From: Halosimplex carlsbadense 2-9-1
Lineage (GTDB): Archaea; Halobacteriota; Halobacteria; Halobacteriales; Haloarculaceae
Direction: 5' to 3'
Length of the DNA: 36,345 nt
Assembly (NCBI RefSeq): GCF_000337455.1
Contig: NZ_AOIU01000005.1
Coordinates: 72,900 to 109,244, forward strand
Positions 23,388 to 32,024 of the stretch are shown here, one piece after another. Each line of letters opens with the position of its first letter. Positions within the stretch are counted from its first letter, which is position 1. Below the pieces are notes generated by a model that did no database searches, had not been told where the DNA came from, and worked only from the letters and a program-made list of their open reading frames with translations. The translations under genes were made by a program, and so were the position numbers.

Positions 23388-24497
23388 ATGCAAACGCGAC
23401 TGGCGACCGACCTGTGGGTGGACCTGCAGGCGCTGCCGCGCTGGCAGAGCGTCGTCCTCGTGGTCGGCGCCTCGCTGCTGGCCGCACGGCTGATCCAGGT
23501 CGGCGGCGACGCGGCCATCCGTCGGCTCACGCGGACGATCCCGGGCGACGTGGACCGCGTCGTCCTCCGGAGCGTCCACCCCGCGCTGTACGCGAGCGTC
23601 CTGGCCGCGGGCGGGTATCTGGGGACGAGACTGCTGACGACCGACCCGGCGTGGATCGAGCCCGCGACCGCGACGGCCCAGACGGTCGTCACCGTCGTCT
23701 GGGCGGTCCAGCTCGCCCGCATGGGCCGGGGCGTCTCCCAGGAGTTGACCAGCGACGACCAGCTGGGCAACCGCATGGCGCCGATCTTCCAGAACGTCTG
23801 GTCGGCGCTGCTGCTCGGGGCCTCCGCCTTCCTCGTGCTCACCTACTGGTCGATCGACGTGACGCCGCTGCTGGCGTCTGCCGGCGTGATGGGCATCGTC
23901 ATCGGCCTGGCCGCCCGCGACACCATCGCCAACCTCTTCGGGTCGATCGCGCTGTACACCGACGGGACCTACGCGGTGGGCGACTTCGTCGTCCTCGAAT
24001 CCGGTGAGCGCGGCCGCGTCGAGGACATCTCCATCCGTTCGACCGTCCTGCGCACCCGCGACGACCTGCTCGTGACCGTCCCCAACTCCGTGCTCAACAC
24101 CGCGACGATAATCAACGAGTCCTCGCCCGAGCGCGAACGGCGCGTCCGCGTGGCCGTCGGCGTCGCCTACGGCTCCGACATCGACCACGTCGAAGACACC
24201 CTCCTCGACGTCGCGGCCGCCGAGAGCGTGGTGCTCGACGACCCCGAACCGCGCGTCCGGATGCGGGGGTTCGGCGACTCGGCGCTCGACGTCGAGTTGC
24301 TCTGCTGGATCCCCGCGCCCGTCCTGCGCGGCCGGGCGACCCACCGGCTGAACAAGGGCGTCTACCGCGCGTTCGTCGAGGAGGGGATCGAGATCCCCTT
24401 CCCCCAGCGCGTGGTGACGATGGACGGCGCGAACGGCGGCGCGGAGACCAACCCGGCGCCGGTGTCGGCGGACGAATCGACCGAACTCGCGGACTGA
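23388..24497 (+). CDS. MscS-family mechanosensitive channel
   Basis: A 369-residue membrane channel that opens on membrane tension to release solutes during hypo-osmotic shock. Hydrophobic helices lie at about residues 21-38 (VVLVVGASLLAARLIQ), 60-80 and 95-110. The conserved pore helix and beta domain follow: LLASAGVMGIVIGLAARDTIANLFGS, then GTYAVGDFVVLESGERGRVEDISIRST and the VPNSVLNTATIIN signature. A C-terminal mixed alpha/beta domain ends in EGIEIPFPQR and a short acidic tail. The length is typical for a small MscS. ATG 23388 is preceded by a TATA-like AGTATAGTTATG (23353-23364), about 25-35 bases upstream, so the transcript is probably leaderless. It lies immediately outside the duplicated block. 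Confidence 0.92.
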   Translation: MQTRLATDLWVDLQALPRWQSVVLVVGASLLAARLIQVGGDAAIRRLTRTIPGDVDRVVLRSVHPALYASVLAAGGYLGTRLLTTDPAWIEPATATAQTVVTVVWAVQLARMGRGVSQELTSDDQLGNRMAPIFQNVWSALLLGASAFLVLTYWSIDVTPLLASAGVMGIVIGLAARDTIANLFGSIALYTDGTYAVGDFVVLESGERGRVEDISIRSTVLRTRDDLLVTVPNSVLNTATIINESSPERERRVRVAVGVAYGSDIDHVEDTLLDVAAAESVVLDDPEPRVRMRGFGDSALDVELLCWIPAPVLRGRATHRLNKGVYRAFVEEGIEIPFPQRVVTMDGANGGAETNPAPVSADESTELAD

Positions 24498-24522
24498 CCG
24501 TTTCGCGCGGCTGTAAGACGAG

Positions 24523-24590
24523 CTTTCGGCCGAATAGGCACGGAACGGGGCCCTTCGGGACTGCCGCCCCGCCTCTCGGCGAGCCGAAAG
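24523..24590. repeat. Nested inverted repeats downstream of mscS
   Basis: CTTTCGGC (24523-24530) pairs with GCCGAAAG (24583-24590). Inside, CGGGG and CCCCG can pair around a CCC-TTCG-GGG hairpin (24551-24559 region). It starts 26 bases after the MscS stop codon. It may be a 3' end structure or terminator; no conservation is known to me. Confidence 0.4.
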
Positions 24591-24747
24591 GTCCGGTTAG
24601 TACCCGAGCGCACCGCCCCGGCGCGAGTACCGTGAGCCGACTCGCCGACAGGTCGGTCCTAGCGGCGCGAGCGGGCGGGTACGGTCGTGTTTGCCCGGGA
24701 AACGGCTCTCCCCTTTTATCGTCACTGGAGTTCCACGTTCGACCGGA

Positions 24748-25731
24748 ATGAGACAGAAAGCGACAGCCGTACTGATAGCGGCCGCTATCGCCGTATCGCT
24801 CCCGATGACCGGCCTGGTCGTCACCGGCGACACCGGCGACGCGAACAGTGCGACAGGGGAGACGACACCGGTCACCGTCGCGAACGCGCAGGTCGACGAA
24901 CTGAACCTCGACAACGCGACGATAGACAACGTCACGATCGAGCGGCTCAGGATCGACCGGCTCACGGTGGAGAACCAGAGCGGTCTCGACGACGTCAACC
25001 AGACGCTCGGTGTCGAGAACGACGTCGTCCTGTTGCGGAACGTGAGCTTCGAGGAGCTCTCGCTGGAGAACGCCTCGGCCGAAGGGTTCGGGATCAGCGC
25101 CGCCGGCGTCGCGACCAACAACCCGAACGCCGCCGAAACCGGAGCGGTGGCCAACGCGACCATCGAGCGGATGAACGTCGACAACGTGACGATCGAACAG
25201 CTCGACGTGGACGAACGCGAGGGCGGCGGGGTGATCGGCGGCATCGTCGACTTCATCCGGGGCCTGTTCGGCGGCGACGGTGACGACGAGGCCAACGAGA
25301 CCGCGACGCCGACCGACGGGGGCGACGCGACCGCGACGCCCGCGGGCGACGACGAGACGGAGACGCCGATGGACGACGAGGCGGAAGCGGACGAGGGGAA
25401 CACGTTCCTCGTCGTGCAGAACGTCTCCGTCGACGACCTCACCATCCAGGAGATGGACGTGGGGACGCTCGCCACCAGCGAGGCGGCCGCCACGGACGCG
25501 CCGACTGACACGCCGGCCGGGACCGCGACCGAGACGCCGACGGCGACGCCCACCGAAACGCCGGCCGGGACGCCGGCCGACACGGGCAACCTCACGATCG
25601 CAGTCGTCGAGAACGTCACGATCGAGAGCGCGACTATCGAGTCGATCGAGACCGAGCGGCTGTCGATCGAGACGGCGACGCCCGCCCGGACACCGATCTT
25701 CACGCCGACTGACAGCGAGCAGACGCCGTAG
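24748..25731 (+). CDS. Secreted, sequon-rich repetitive protein with Thr/Pro stalk
   Basis: A 327-residue exported protein. The Sec-type signal is a Lys-containing start then ATAVLIAAAIAVSLPMTGLVV. The body has repeated short units such as LDNATIDNVTIERLRIDRL and MNVDNVTIEQLDVDE, resembling a pentapeptide or beta-solenoid rise. A Gly-rich break (GGGVIGGIVDFIRGLFGG) is followed by a Thr/Pro/Ala/Glu low-complexity stalk (about residues 190-275). By eye there are 12 N-x-S/T sequons, an unusual density that suggests heavy N-glycosylation. It has no C-terminal anchor. The start is ATG 24748; a TTTTATC box (24714-24720) lies 28-34 bases upstream. A related arrangement of two solenoid segments recurs at the C-terminus (ENVTIESATIESIETERLS). 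The function is unknown, perhaps a surface spacer. Confidence 0.75.
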   Translation: MRQKATAVLIAAAIAVSLPMTGLVVTGDTGDANSATGETTPVTVANAQVDELNLDNATIDNVTIERLRIDRLTVENQSGLDDVNQTLGVENDVVLLRNVSFEELSLENASAEGFGISAAGVATNNPNAAETGAVANATIERMNVDNVTIEQLDVDEREGGGVIGGIVDFIRGLFGGDGDDEANETATPTDGGDATATPAGDDETETPMDDEAEADEGNTFLVVQNVSVDDLTIQEMDVGTLATSEAAATDAPTDTPAGTATETPTATPTETPAGTPADTGNLTIAVVENVTIESATIESIETERLSIETATPARTPIFTPTDSEQTP

Positions 25732-25817
25732 CGTCGACCGGCGACCCGGGAGCGAGGCGCGACGGCGACCCCTCTCGTTCTCGACCCGTCTCGGATTCCG
25801 CAGAGCCGAAACCACCA

Positions 25818-25838
25818 AATATACGAATATGATATGAT
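25818..25838 (+). promoter_or_regulatory. Promoter / probable autoregulation site of the MazEF-like operon
   Basis: An isolated AT-rich patch of about 21 bases (AAATATACGAATATGATATGA) six bases before the antitoxin ATG. AAATATA serves as TATA box at 20-26 bases upstream, giving a leaderless mRNA. ATATGATATG is a short repeat. AbrB-type antitoxins usually bind such sequences to repress their own operon; binding here is inferred. Confidence 0.55.
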
Positions 25839-25843
25839 CTGGT

Positions 25844-26110
25844 ATGTCGAGAGGGAACGAGCGAACGGTCGGTGAACGGGGACAGGTGACGCTCCCGAAG
25901 GAGATCCGCGAGCGATTGGGCATCGAAGGTGGCGACGAGGTCGTCGTCCACGAGGACGACGGGCGAGTCGTCATCGAGAAGCCCGTCACTCGCGAGGAAC
26001 TCGCAGCGGGGTACCGAGCGACCGCCGAACGCGCCCGTGACATCGCAGCGGAGATGGAACACGCGTCGGACGAAGCCGACACGTATCTCGGGGACGCGCC
26101 CGACTGGTGA
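25844..26110 (+). CDS. MazE-like SpoVT/AbrB antitoxin
   Basis: An 88-residue protein with an N-terminal AbrB swapped-hairpin DNA-binding domain: ERTVGERGQVTLPKEIRERL, then GIEGGDEVVVHEDDGRVVIEK (about residues 6-47). The C-terminal half (TREELAAGYRATAERARDIAAEMEH, then an acidic tail ending LGDAPDW) is the toxin-binding region typical of MazE antitoxins. It would neutralise the downstream endoribonuclease and repress the operon. Its stop codon is directly followed by the toxin ATG (TGAATG at 26108-26113), so the two are co-translated. Codon use is like that of the host genes, so no recent transfer is evident. Confidence 0.88.
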   Translation: MSRGNERTVGERGQVTLPKEIRERLGIEGGDEVVVHEDDGRVVIEKPVTREELAAGYRATAERARDIAAEMEHASDEADTYLGDAPDW

Positions 26111-26473
26111 ATGGCGGGGAGACACCTCCGTCGCGGAGATATCGCGATCGTCGACCTCGACCCGACACGAGGTTCGGAGCAGCGCGGAACGCGTCCCTGC
26201 CTCGTCGTCCAGAACGACACCGGCAACGAGAACGCACCGACCACGATCGTCGTGCCGTTCACGTCGTCGTTCGGCGACCAGTTGTACCCCTTCGAGGTGC
26301 TCGTGCCCGCCGAGGAGTGTGCGCTCCGCGAGGACTCGGTCGTCCTGTGTAGCCAGATCCGAACGGTCTCGATCGACGAACGGATCACCGACGTGATCGG
26401 ATCGATACCCGACGACCGGCTCGACGAGGTCGACAGAGCACTGGAGTACAGTCTCGGACTCCGGACTGTCTGA
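26111..26473 (+). CDS. MazF/PemK-family endoribonuclease toxin
   Basis: A 120-residue MazF-fold toxin. Family motifs in order are RRGDIAIVDLDPTRGSEQRGTRPCLVVQND (residues 7-36), the NAPTTIVVPFTS strand and the late SQIRTVSIDERI strand. The Arg of GSEQRG-R-P and the Thr/Ser of VPFTS correspond to the catalytic and RNA-binding positions. MazF enzymes cut single-stranded mRNA at short sequences; the specificity here cannot be read from the sequence. The gene begins directly after the antitoxin stop. Length and motifs are complete, so it is probably active. Confidence 0.88.
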   Translation: MAGRHLRRGDIAIVDLDPTRGSEQRGTRPCLVVQNDTGNENAPTTIVVPFTSSFGDQLYPFEVLVPAEECALREDSVVLCSQIRTVSIDERITDVIGSIPDDRLDEVDRALEYSLGLRTV

Positions 26474-26525
26474 CGCGCCGCCCCGTGTCGAAAGGGAATT
26501 ACGCGCCCGTCGCCCACGCACTGCC

Positions 26526-27899
26526 ATGACCGACGACGTTGTCGACCTGGCCCGGCGGGCCGTCGAGACGGGGCCGCTCTGTGACCCCTGTCTCGGCCGG
26601 CTCGTCGCCGAGCGGAGCTTCGGCCTCACCAACCGCGAACGGGGCCGGAGCCTCCGCGTCGCCGTCGCGCTCGCCGACGACCGCCCCGTCGCCGACCTCG
26701 AACCCGGGGAACCGTGCTGGGTCTGCGAGGGCGAGTCCACCGAGGAGCGCGCCCAGGAGTGGGCCGAGCGCGCCGCCTACGCCGTGGACGACTACGACTT
26801 CGAGACCTTCCAGGTCGGGACGCGCGTCCCGCCGCTGTTCGAGGAGAACGACGCCTTGCTCCGCGAGGACCTGGGCCTCGACGACGACGCCGGCGAGGCG
26901 CTCAAGACGGACCTCAACAGGGAGGTCGGCAAGCGCTTCGGCCGCGAGACCGACACCGAGGTGGAGTTCGGTCGCCCGGACGTGCAGATCACCCTGAACC
27001 TCGGCGACGACACCGTCGACGCACAGGTCAACTCCGCGTTCGTCTACGGCCGCTACCGCAAGCTCGAACGGGACATCCCCCAGACGAAGTGGCCCTGCAG
27101 CGACTGCAACGGCACCGGTCTGAACCGCGGGGAGATCTGCGAGGGCTGCGACGGCTCGGGCTATCGCTACGACGAGAGCGTCGAGCAACTCACCGCGCCC
27201 GTCGTCGAGGAGGCGATGGACGGCGAGTCGGCCACCTTCCACGGCGCCGGCCGCGAGGACGTGGACGCGCTGATGCTGGAGGGCGGGCGCCCGTTCGTCA
27301 TCGAGATCGACGAACCCCGCACACGCACCGTCGACGCCGCGGCGCTGCAACCGGAGGTAAACGAGTTCGCCGAAGGCAAGGTCGAGGTGACCGACCTCCG
27401 GCAGGCCACCTACGAGATGGTCGAGCGAGTCAAGGAACTCGACGCCAGCAAGACCTACCGGATGGCGGTCGAGTTCGACGAACCGGTCGACGCCGCGGAC
27501 TTCGAGGCGGCGCTCGACGAACTGGAGGGTGCGACCATCGAGCAGCGCACGCCTCAGCGCGTCGACCACCGGCGCGCGGACATCGAGCGGACGCGCGAGG
27601 TGTACGACATCGAAGGCGATCTTGACGACGAGCGCCACGCGACCGTCGAGCTCCACGGCGAGGGGGGGCTCTACGTCAAGGAACTGGTCTCGAGCGACGA
27701 GGGCCGCACGGAGCCGAGTCTCGCGGGCCTGCTGGGCGTCGAGAGCGTGGTGACCGCGCTGGACGTGCTCGACGTGCAGGGTGAGGACGAACCGTTCGCG
27801 ACCGAGGAGTTCTTCCGGGACGAACCGGCGGATGGGGCCGACGCGGACGGAGCCGAGAACGCGGTCGACGGCGACGGTGGCGACGACGAGGACGACTGA
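26526..27899 (+). CDS. pus10: tRNA pseudouridine synthase Pus10
   Basis: A 457-residue archaeal Pus10, which makes pseudouridine 54 and 55 in the T-loop of tRNA. The N-terminal zinc region has CDPC (Cys19, Cys22) and CWVC (Cys64, Cys67). A THUMP-like RNA-binding segment follows (FQVGTRVPPLFEEND to DVQITLNL). The conserved linker with C-x-x-C pairs (CSDCNGTG and CEGCDGSG) ends in SVEQL. The catalytic domain shows FHGAGREDVD, with Asp245/Asp247 including the catalytic Asp, GGRPFVIEI, and KELDASKTYRMAVEF. The C-terminus has GGLYVKELVSSDEGRTEPSLAGLLG, the typical binding loop, followed by an acidic tail of about 40 residues. The promoter is weak; a short gap from mazF suggests an independent or read-through transcript. 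Confidence 0.95.
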   Translation: MTDDVVDLARRAVETGPLCDPCLGRLVAERSFGLTNRERGRSLRVAVALADDRPVADLEPGEPCWVCEGESTEERAQEWAERAAYAVDDYDFETFQVGTRVPPLFEENDALLREDLGLDDDAGEALKTDLNREVGKRFGRETDTEVEFGRPDVQITLNLGDDTVDAQVNSAFVYGRYRKLERDIPQTKWPCSDCNGTGLNRGEICEGCDGSGYRYDESVEQLTAPVVEEAMDGESATFHGAGREDVDALMLEGGRPFVIEIDEPRTRTVDAAALQPEVNEFAEGKVEVTDLRQATYEMVERVKELDASKTYRMAVEFDEPVDAADFEAALDELEGATIEQRTPQRVDHRRADIERTREVYDIEGDLDDERHATVELHGEGGLYVKELVSSDEGRTEPSLAGLLGVESVVTALDVLDVQGEDEPFATEEFFRDEPADGADADGAENAVDGDGGDDEDD

Positions 27900-27966
27900 C
27901 TGGGCAAGCGGTCGAAGCCACCGACACCGACGAAACCAAGGGCGAGGCTGCGAGTTGTGAGTGCGA

Positions 27967-28983
27967 ATGCCGACGATCGACGAGTACCCCTCGGTGTCGC
28001 TGCACAACGTCTCCGAGACTGTGCCTGCCGACTGGGCGGACGACGGCGACCGCCTGCACCGCCTCCCGGCCGACGTGGCCGGCCAGCTCAACGAGATGGC
28101 CGACGGCCGCGTGCGCGAGCCGACCGGGAGCGAACTCCGATTCGTCCCCGAGACCGACGACGCCGAGATCGAGGTCACGCTCTCGGCCGAGGCGGCGGGC
28201 GAACTCCACGTGTTCTGGGGCGGGTTCCAGCCCTGGAAACCGACGGACATCGGCCCGGAGCCGACGACGCTCACGCTCTCGGTGCCCGAGCGACTGCGCA
28301 AGCTCGACACCGACGTGGACGGACGATACGACCCGCGGGTCTGCCGTATCTGTTTCGAGCGCACGCCCGCTGTGGCCGTCCACGACGTGACTGGCGACTG
28401 CCGGCCGCCCGAACCCGCGGAACTGCCCGACACGCGCTATCTCGCCTACGGCACCTCGATCACCGAGGGCGCCGCGGCGTCGGCCGACCATCTCAACTAC
28501 GTCTCCCGCGCGGCCCGCGAACTGGGCTGGGACGCGCTGAACTTCGGCTGTTCGGGGTCGGCCTACGCCGACGCCCCGATGGGCGAGTACATCGCCGACC
28601 GCGACGACTGGGACGTGGCCACGCTCGCGCTGTCGATCAACATGGCCAACCAGGAGTTCCCCGTCGAGGAGTTCGAGGAGAAAGCCAGAGGCTTCGTCGA
28701 GACCATCGCCGAGGCCCACCAGGACGAACCGATCGCCTGTATCACCCTGTTCCCGTACTACCCCGACGTGATCGCGGGCGGCGACGCCGAGCGCGCCGAG
28801 GACTACCGCGAGACGCTGCGGGCGGTCGTCGCCGACACCGACCACCCCGACATCTCCGTGATCGAGGGCCGCGAGCTGACCGACGTGTCCGGCTACACCG
28901 CCGACATCCTCCACCCCGGCGACGCCGGCATGGAGACGATCGGTCGCAACCTGGCCGACGAACTCGACGATCGGATCGAGTGA
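27967..28983 (+). CDS. SGNH/GDSL-family hydrolase
   Basis: A 338-residue esterase-like enzyme. The N-terminal about 150 residues form a beta-rich domain (ELRFVPETDDAEIEVTLSAEA) as in CE2/SGNH_hydro fusions. The hydrolase part has block I as YGTSITEGAAAS (Ser nucleophile), block II Gly in FGCSGSAY, block III Asn in LSINMANQEF, and block V Asp and His in DILHPGDAG. Such enzymes remove acetyl or other acyl groups from sugars or lipids. There is no signal peptide, so it works inside the cell or its substrate is taken up. ATG 27967 is used; a GTG two codons earlier (27961) is possible. It lies 67 bases after pus10 on the same strand with no strong promoter, so it may be co-transcribed. Confidence 0.85.
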   Translation: MPTIDEYPSVSLHNVSETVPADWADDGDRLHRLPADVAGQLNEMADGRVREPTGSELRFVPETDDAEIEVTLSAEAAGELHVFWGGFQPWKPTDIGPEPTTLTLSVPERLRKLDTDVDGRYDPRVCRICFERTPAVAVHDVTGDCRPPEPAELPDTRYLAYGTSITEGAAASADHLNYVSRAARELGWDALNFGCSGSAYADAPMGEYIADRDDWDVATLALSINMANQEFPVEEFEEKARGFVETIAEAHQDEPIACITLFPYYPDVIAGGDAERAEDYRETLRAVVADTDHPDISVIEGRELTDVSGYTADILHPGDAGMETIGRNLADELDDRIE

Positions 28984-29184
28984 CTGCGTCGCGGCCGCAG
29001 GTCCGCCGTCGGTCGCCGACGGTTCGCCACCGATTCGACCGCGCGCGACGCTCCGGTCCCCCGCTTTTCCGGTCGGTGATTCGCGCCGCCCCCATCGTTC
29101 GGCCGAACCGACCCTCCAGAACGGCACCGAGCGACCCCGAGACGGCAGACGCGCGTCAGACGGTCGGCGTCTCGACCGCGACGG

Positions 29185-29192
29185 TTTAAATA
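29185..29192 (+). promoter_or_regulatory. TATA box of rnhB
   Basis: TTTAAATA lies 23-30 bases before ATG 29215, in a GC-rich 230-base gap after the SGNH gene. It predicts a leaderless or nearly leaderless mRNA. Nothing else was recognised in the gap. Confidence 0.65.
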
Positions 29193-29214
29193 CCAGCAGG
29201 GACAAGCCGCGGCC

Positions 29215-29973
29215 ATGCACGAGTTCGGCGTCGACGAGGCCGGCAAGGGGCCGGTGTTGGGCTCGATGTTCGCGGCGGCGGTCGCGGTCGACCCCGCCGA
29301 CCTGCCCGACGACGTCGGCGACTCGAAGGGGATCGCCCCCGAGCGACGGCGCGAACTCGCCGCGACGATCCGCGAGGTCGGGAGCGTCGGCGTCGCCGAG
29401 ATCCCCGTCGAGCGCATCGACGACGAGGAGACCGACATGAACTCGCTGACCGTCGCCGCCCACGCCGAGGCCGTTGACGCGCTCGCCGACGCGGTCGAGG
29501 GGGTGCCGACCGACGACGACCCCCTGGAGGGGTACGTCGACGCCGGCGACACCAACGCCGTCCGCTTCGAGCGCCGCGTCGAGGACGCCGCCCAACCCCC
29601 CATCGACGCTCGCGCCGAACACGGCGCCGACGAGACCTACGTCGTTGTCGGCGCTGCCAGCATCGTCGCCAAGGTCGCTCGCGACGCCCACGTCGAGGCG
29701 CTGGCCGAGGAGTACGGCGACGTGGGCAGCGGCTACCCCGGCGACGACACGACCCGCGACTTCCTCGAAGGCTACGTCGCCGACCACGAGGAACTGCCCG
29801 CCTGCGCCCGCGCGTCCTGGCAGACCTGCACGGACGTGCTCGCCGCACAGTCCCAGTCCTCGCTCGGCGAGTTCGAACCCGACGGCGGCCGAACAGTGGA
29901 GGAGGCAAGCGACGAGACGGAGGTCCGCTCCGACGGCAGCGGCCTCCGACGGACGACGCTCGACGACTTCTGA
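29215..29973 (+). CDS. rnhB: Ribonuclease HII
   Basis: A 252-residue type 2 RNase H that removes ribonucleotides and RNA primers from RNA-DNA hybrids. The N-terminus GVDEAGKGPVLG carries catalytic Asp7 and Glu8. GDSKG and ERIDDEETDMNSL follow, then VGAASIVAKVARD (the conserved SIVAK helix) and GSGYPGDDTTRDFL. The catalytic Asp in LEGYVDAGDTNAVRF is also present. The C-terminal about 35 residues are an acidic, disordered extension ending RRTTLDDF. This looks like a PCNA-interacting (PIP-like) peptide, as found at the C-terminus of other archaeal RNase HII proteins. ATG 29215 follows a TTTAAATA box. Confidence 0.95.
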   Translation: MHEFGVDEAGKGPVLGSMFAAAVAVDPADLPDDVGDSKGIAPERRRELAATIREVGSVGVAEIPVERIDDEETDMNSLTVAAHAEAVDALADAVEGVPTDDDPLEGYVDAGDTNAVRFERRVEDAAQPPIDARAEHGADETYVVVGAASIVAKVARDAHVEALAEEYGDVGSGYPGDDTTRDFLEGYVADHEELPACARASWQTCTDVLAAQSQSSLGEFEPDGGRTVEEASDETEVRSDGSGLRRTTLDDF

Positions 29974-30065
29974 GAGACCCGGTCTGCCGCCGAAGCGCTC
30001 GAGACGTTCCGCCTATATATTCATTTGATCGACACATTCACAACGGATCGGGCGGATCGGCGTGT

Positions 30066-31967
30066 ATGGGTACGGGCGACCGACCTGAACGGGGAGACAG
30101 TCCCGAGAGCGGGACAGACCCACGGACAGACGCGGGGCGGGCGGCACCGAACCGCAGGGAGGTACTCGGGCGGATCGGTGCGGCGGCCGGGACCGTCGGA
30201 CTCGCCGGTTGTGCCGACGAACTCGGCGCGACGGACGCGCCGACCCGGACGCCGGTCACCTCGAACTGTTCGAACTACGAGACGCTGAGTCGGAGCGACG
30301 TAAACGGGGGCGCGACGATAGAACCCGGCTGTTACCGGATCGACTCGCTCCACCGGATCGGCGCCGGGACGCTCAGACTCCGGCCGGGCGTCGTCGTCGA
30401 GTTCGCTTCGGGGGCCGGCCTGGCGTTCGGCGAGGGGTCGAGCGGATCCGACGCTCCCCGCCTCGTCACGGAGGGGACGGCGAACGACCCGGTCGTGTTG
30501 CGGGGACAGACCGACCAGCGGGGCTTCTGGCGGGGAATCCGCCTGGACGACGGGGCGACCGCCGACTCGGGTACCGACGACCACAGTCTCGCGGGTGTCG
30601 TCCTGGAACACGCCGGCAGCGGCGGCTGGACCGGCGACCCGTCGTCGAACGCGGGGCTGTTCGTCGGAAACGCCGGCGTGACCGTCACCGACGCGACGTT
30701 CCGGAAGAACGCCAACACGTCGCTGCTGGCCCGCAACAGCGACGCGACGCTGTCGGTCGACGGGACCGCGTTCGAGAGCAGCACCACCGGTCCGCGGGTC
30801 CACCCCGACCACGTCGGCGCGTTCGCGTCCGATACGGTGGTCACTGGCAACGACAGCGACGTGGTCCGGCTGGAAGCGGGGTCGAGCACGCCCGCCATCT
30901 CGACCGACCAGACCTGTGCCGACATCGGGACGCCGTACCACGTGACGAGGACACCTCACGTCACGGGCGCGCTGACCGTCGAAGACGGCGCGGAGTTCGA
31001 GTTCGAGAGCGGGGCCGGGCTCGCCGTCCACGGGGGCCAACTGACCGTCGCGGGGACCGAGGGCGACCTCGTCGAGTTCCGCGGCGTCGCCAGCGGCGCC
31101 GGCTCGTGGAGGGGGATCCACGTCGCCGACGGCGGTGGCTCGACGAGCGTCCTCGAACACGCCCACGTCACGGACGCCGGCGGTCAGGAGTGGACCGGCG
31201 ACTCGATCGACAGCGGCGGCCTGTTCGTCCAGGACGCCGTCGAAGTCAGGGACTGTACCTTCCTGAACAACGCGACGAGCGGGCTGACGGCGAAGGGCAC
31301 CGGGTACGACTTCACGCTCGTGGGCTGTCGGTTCGGCGCGAACACGCTCCCGGTGCGGGTCCCGGCCGACCTCGTCGGCCGCGTCGCCGACTCGAACACG
31401 TTCACCGGGAACGACGAGAGCTACGTCGCCGTCGGTCAAGGCACCCGCGCCAATCTGACCCGCGACTCGAACTGGCCGGGTCTCGGCGTTCCGTACCGCA
31501 TCGGTCGCAATCTCAAGGTCGACGCCGCACTGGAGATCGAACCCGGGGCGACGCTCGCCGTCGGGAAGAACAAAGATATCCGCGTCCGGGACAGGTATAT
31601 TTACGCAGACGCCGGTGGCGCGGACCCGGTCGTGTTCACCGGCATCGAGGAGAGCCCGGGCTACTGGACCGGGCTCAGCATCCAGACCTCCGACTCGCGG
31701 AACCTCCTGCGGAACGTCGTCGTGGAGTACGGTGGCGGCGGGTCCGGGATCAGAGGGGGCGAAAACACGAAGGCGTGTCTCGTCATCGGGTGGTTCGGCG
31801 AGGAGGACTGGGTACTCGACCTCGAAGACTCGACGATCCGGGAGAGCGCAGAACACGGGATCAGCACGTACAATCCCGACCTGGACTGCTCGAACGTGAC
31901 GTTCAGCGACATCGCGGAGGCGAACGTCTACGACAACGCCGCCAACACCGAGCTCTCCGACTGTTGA
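30066..31967 (+). CDS. Tat-exported lipoprotein with right-handed beta-helix
   Basis: A 633-residue surface lipoprotein. A long polar N-region precedes the twin-arginine motif NRREVLG (Arg30-Arg31), a hydrophobic Ala/Gly stretch, and the lipobox LAGC (Cys49). The protein is therefore probably exported folded through Tat and lipid-anchored. From residue 75 on, repeated turns such as GTLRLRPGVVVEFASGAGLAF, FWRGIRLDDGA and GAGSWRGIHVADG form three related blocks of a parallel beta-helix with Asn-rich corners. Segments like ATFRKNANTSLLARNS and CTFLNNATSGLTAKG are typical. Beta-helix proteins of this type bind or cleave polysaccharides, or act as surface scaffolds; no catalytic triad could be fixed. 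The promoter CCTATATATTC (30011-30021) lies about 45 bases upstream. Confidence 0.85.
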   Translation: MGTGDRPERGDSPESGTDPRTDAGRAAPNRREVLGRIGAAAGTVGLAGCADELGATDAPTRTPVTSNCSNYETLSRSDVNGGATIEPGCYRIDSLHRIGAGTLRLRPGVVVEFASGAGLAFGEGSSGSDAPRLVTEGTANDPVVLRGQTDQRGFWRGIRLDDGATADSGTDDHSLAGVVLEHAGSGGWTGDPSSNAGLFVGNAGVTVTDATFRKNANTSLLARNSDATLSVDGTAFESSTTGPRVHPDHVGAFASDTVVTGNDSDVVRLEAGSSTPAISTDQTCADIGTPYHVTRTPHVTGALTVEDGAEFEFESGAGLAVHGGQLTVAGTEGDLVEFRGVASGAGSWRGIHVADGGGSTSVLEHAHVTDAGGQEWTGDSIDSGGLFVQDAVEVRDCTFLNNATSGLTAKGTGYDFTLVGCRFGANTLPVRVPADLVGRVADSNTFTGNDESYVAVGQGTRANLTRDSNWPGLGVPYRIGRNLKVDAALEIEPGATLAVGKNKDIRVRDRYIYADAGGADPVVFTGIEESPGYWTGLSIQTSDSRNLLRNVVVEYGGGGSGIRGGENTKACLVIGWFGEEDWVLDLEDSTIRESAEHGISTYNPDLDCSNVTFSDIAEANVYDNAANTELSDC

Positions 31968-32024
31968 CGGGGCCGACGGCCGACTTCGCTCCCGTGGCCG
32001 GTCACCGCGACTCGACCGCCTCGT

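Noticed and set aside
23122..23487. 121-codon minus ORF extending upstream of the duplicated gene start
   Set aside because: The extension overlaps the mscS start; similarity to the paralogue begins only at ATG 23256.
24112..26517. 801-codon minus frame opposite mscS end, the sequon-rich gene and mazEF
   Set aside because: It crosses four well-supported plus-strand features and reads as low-complexity Arg/Ser sequence.
28984..29214. Possible RNA gene in the 230-base gap before rnhB
   Set aside because: No tRNA cloverleaf, no kink-turn or conserved RNA motif seen; only the rnhB TATA box is supported.
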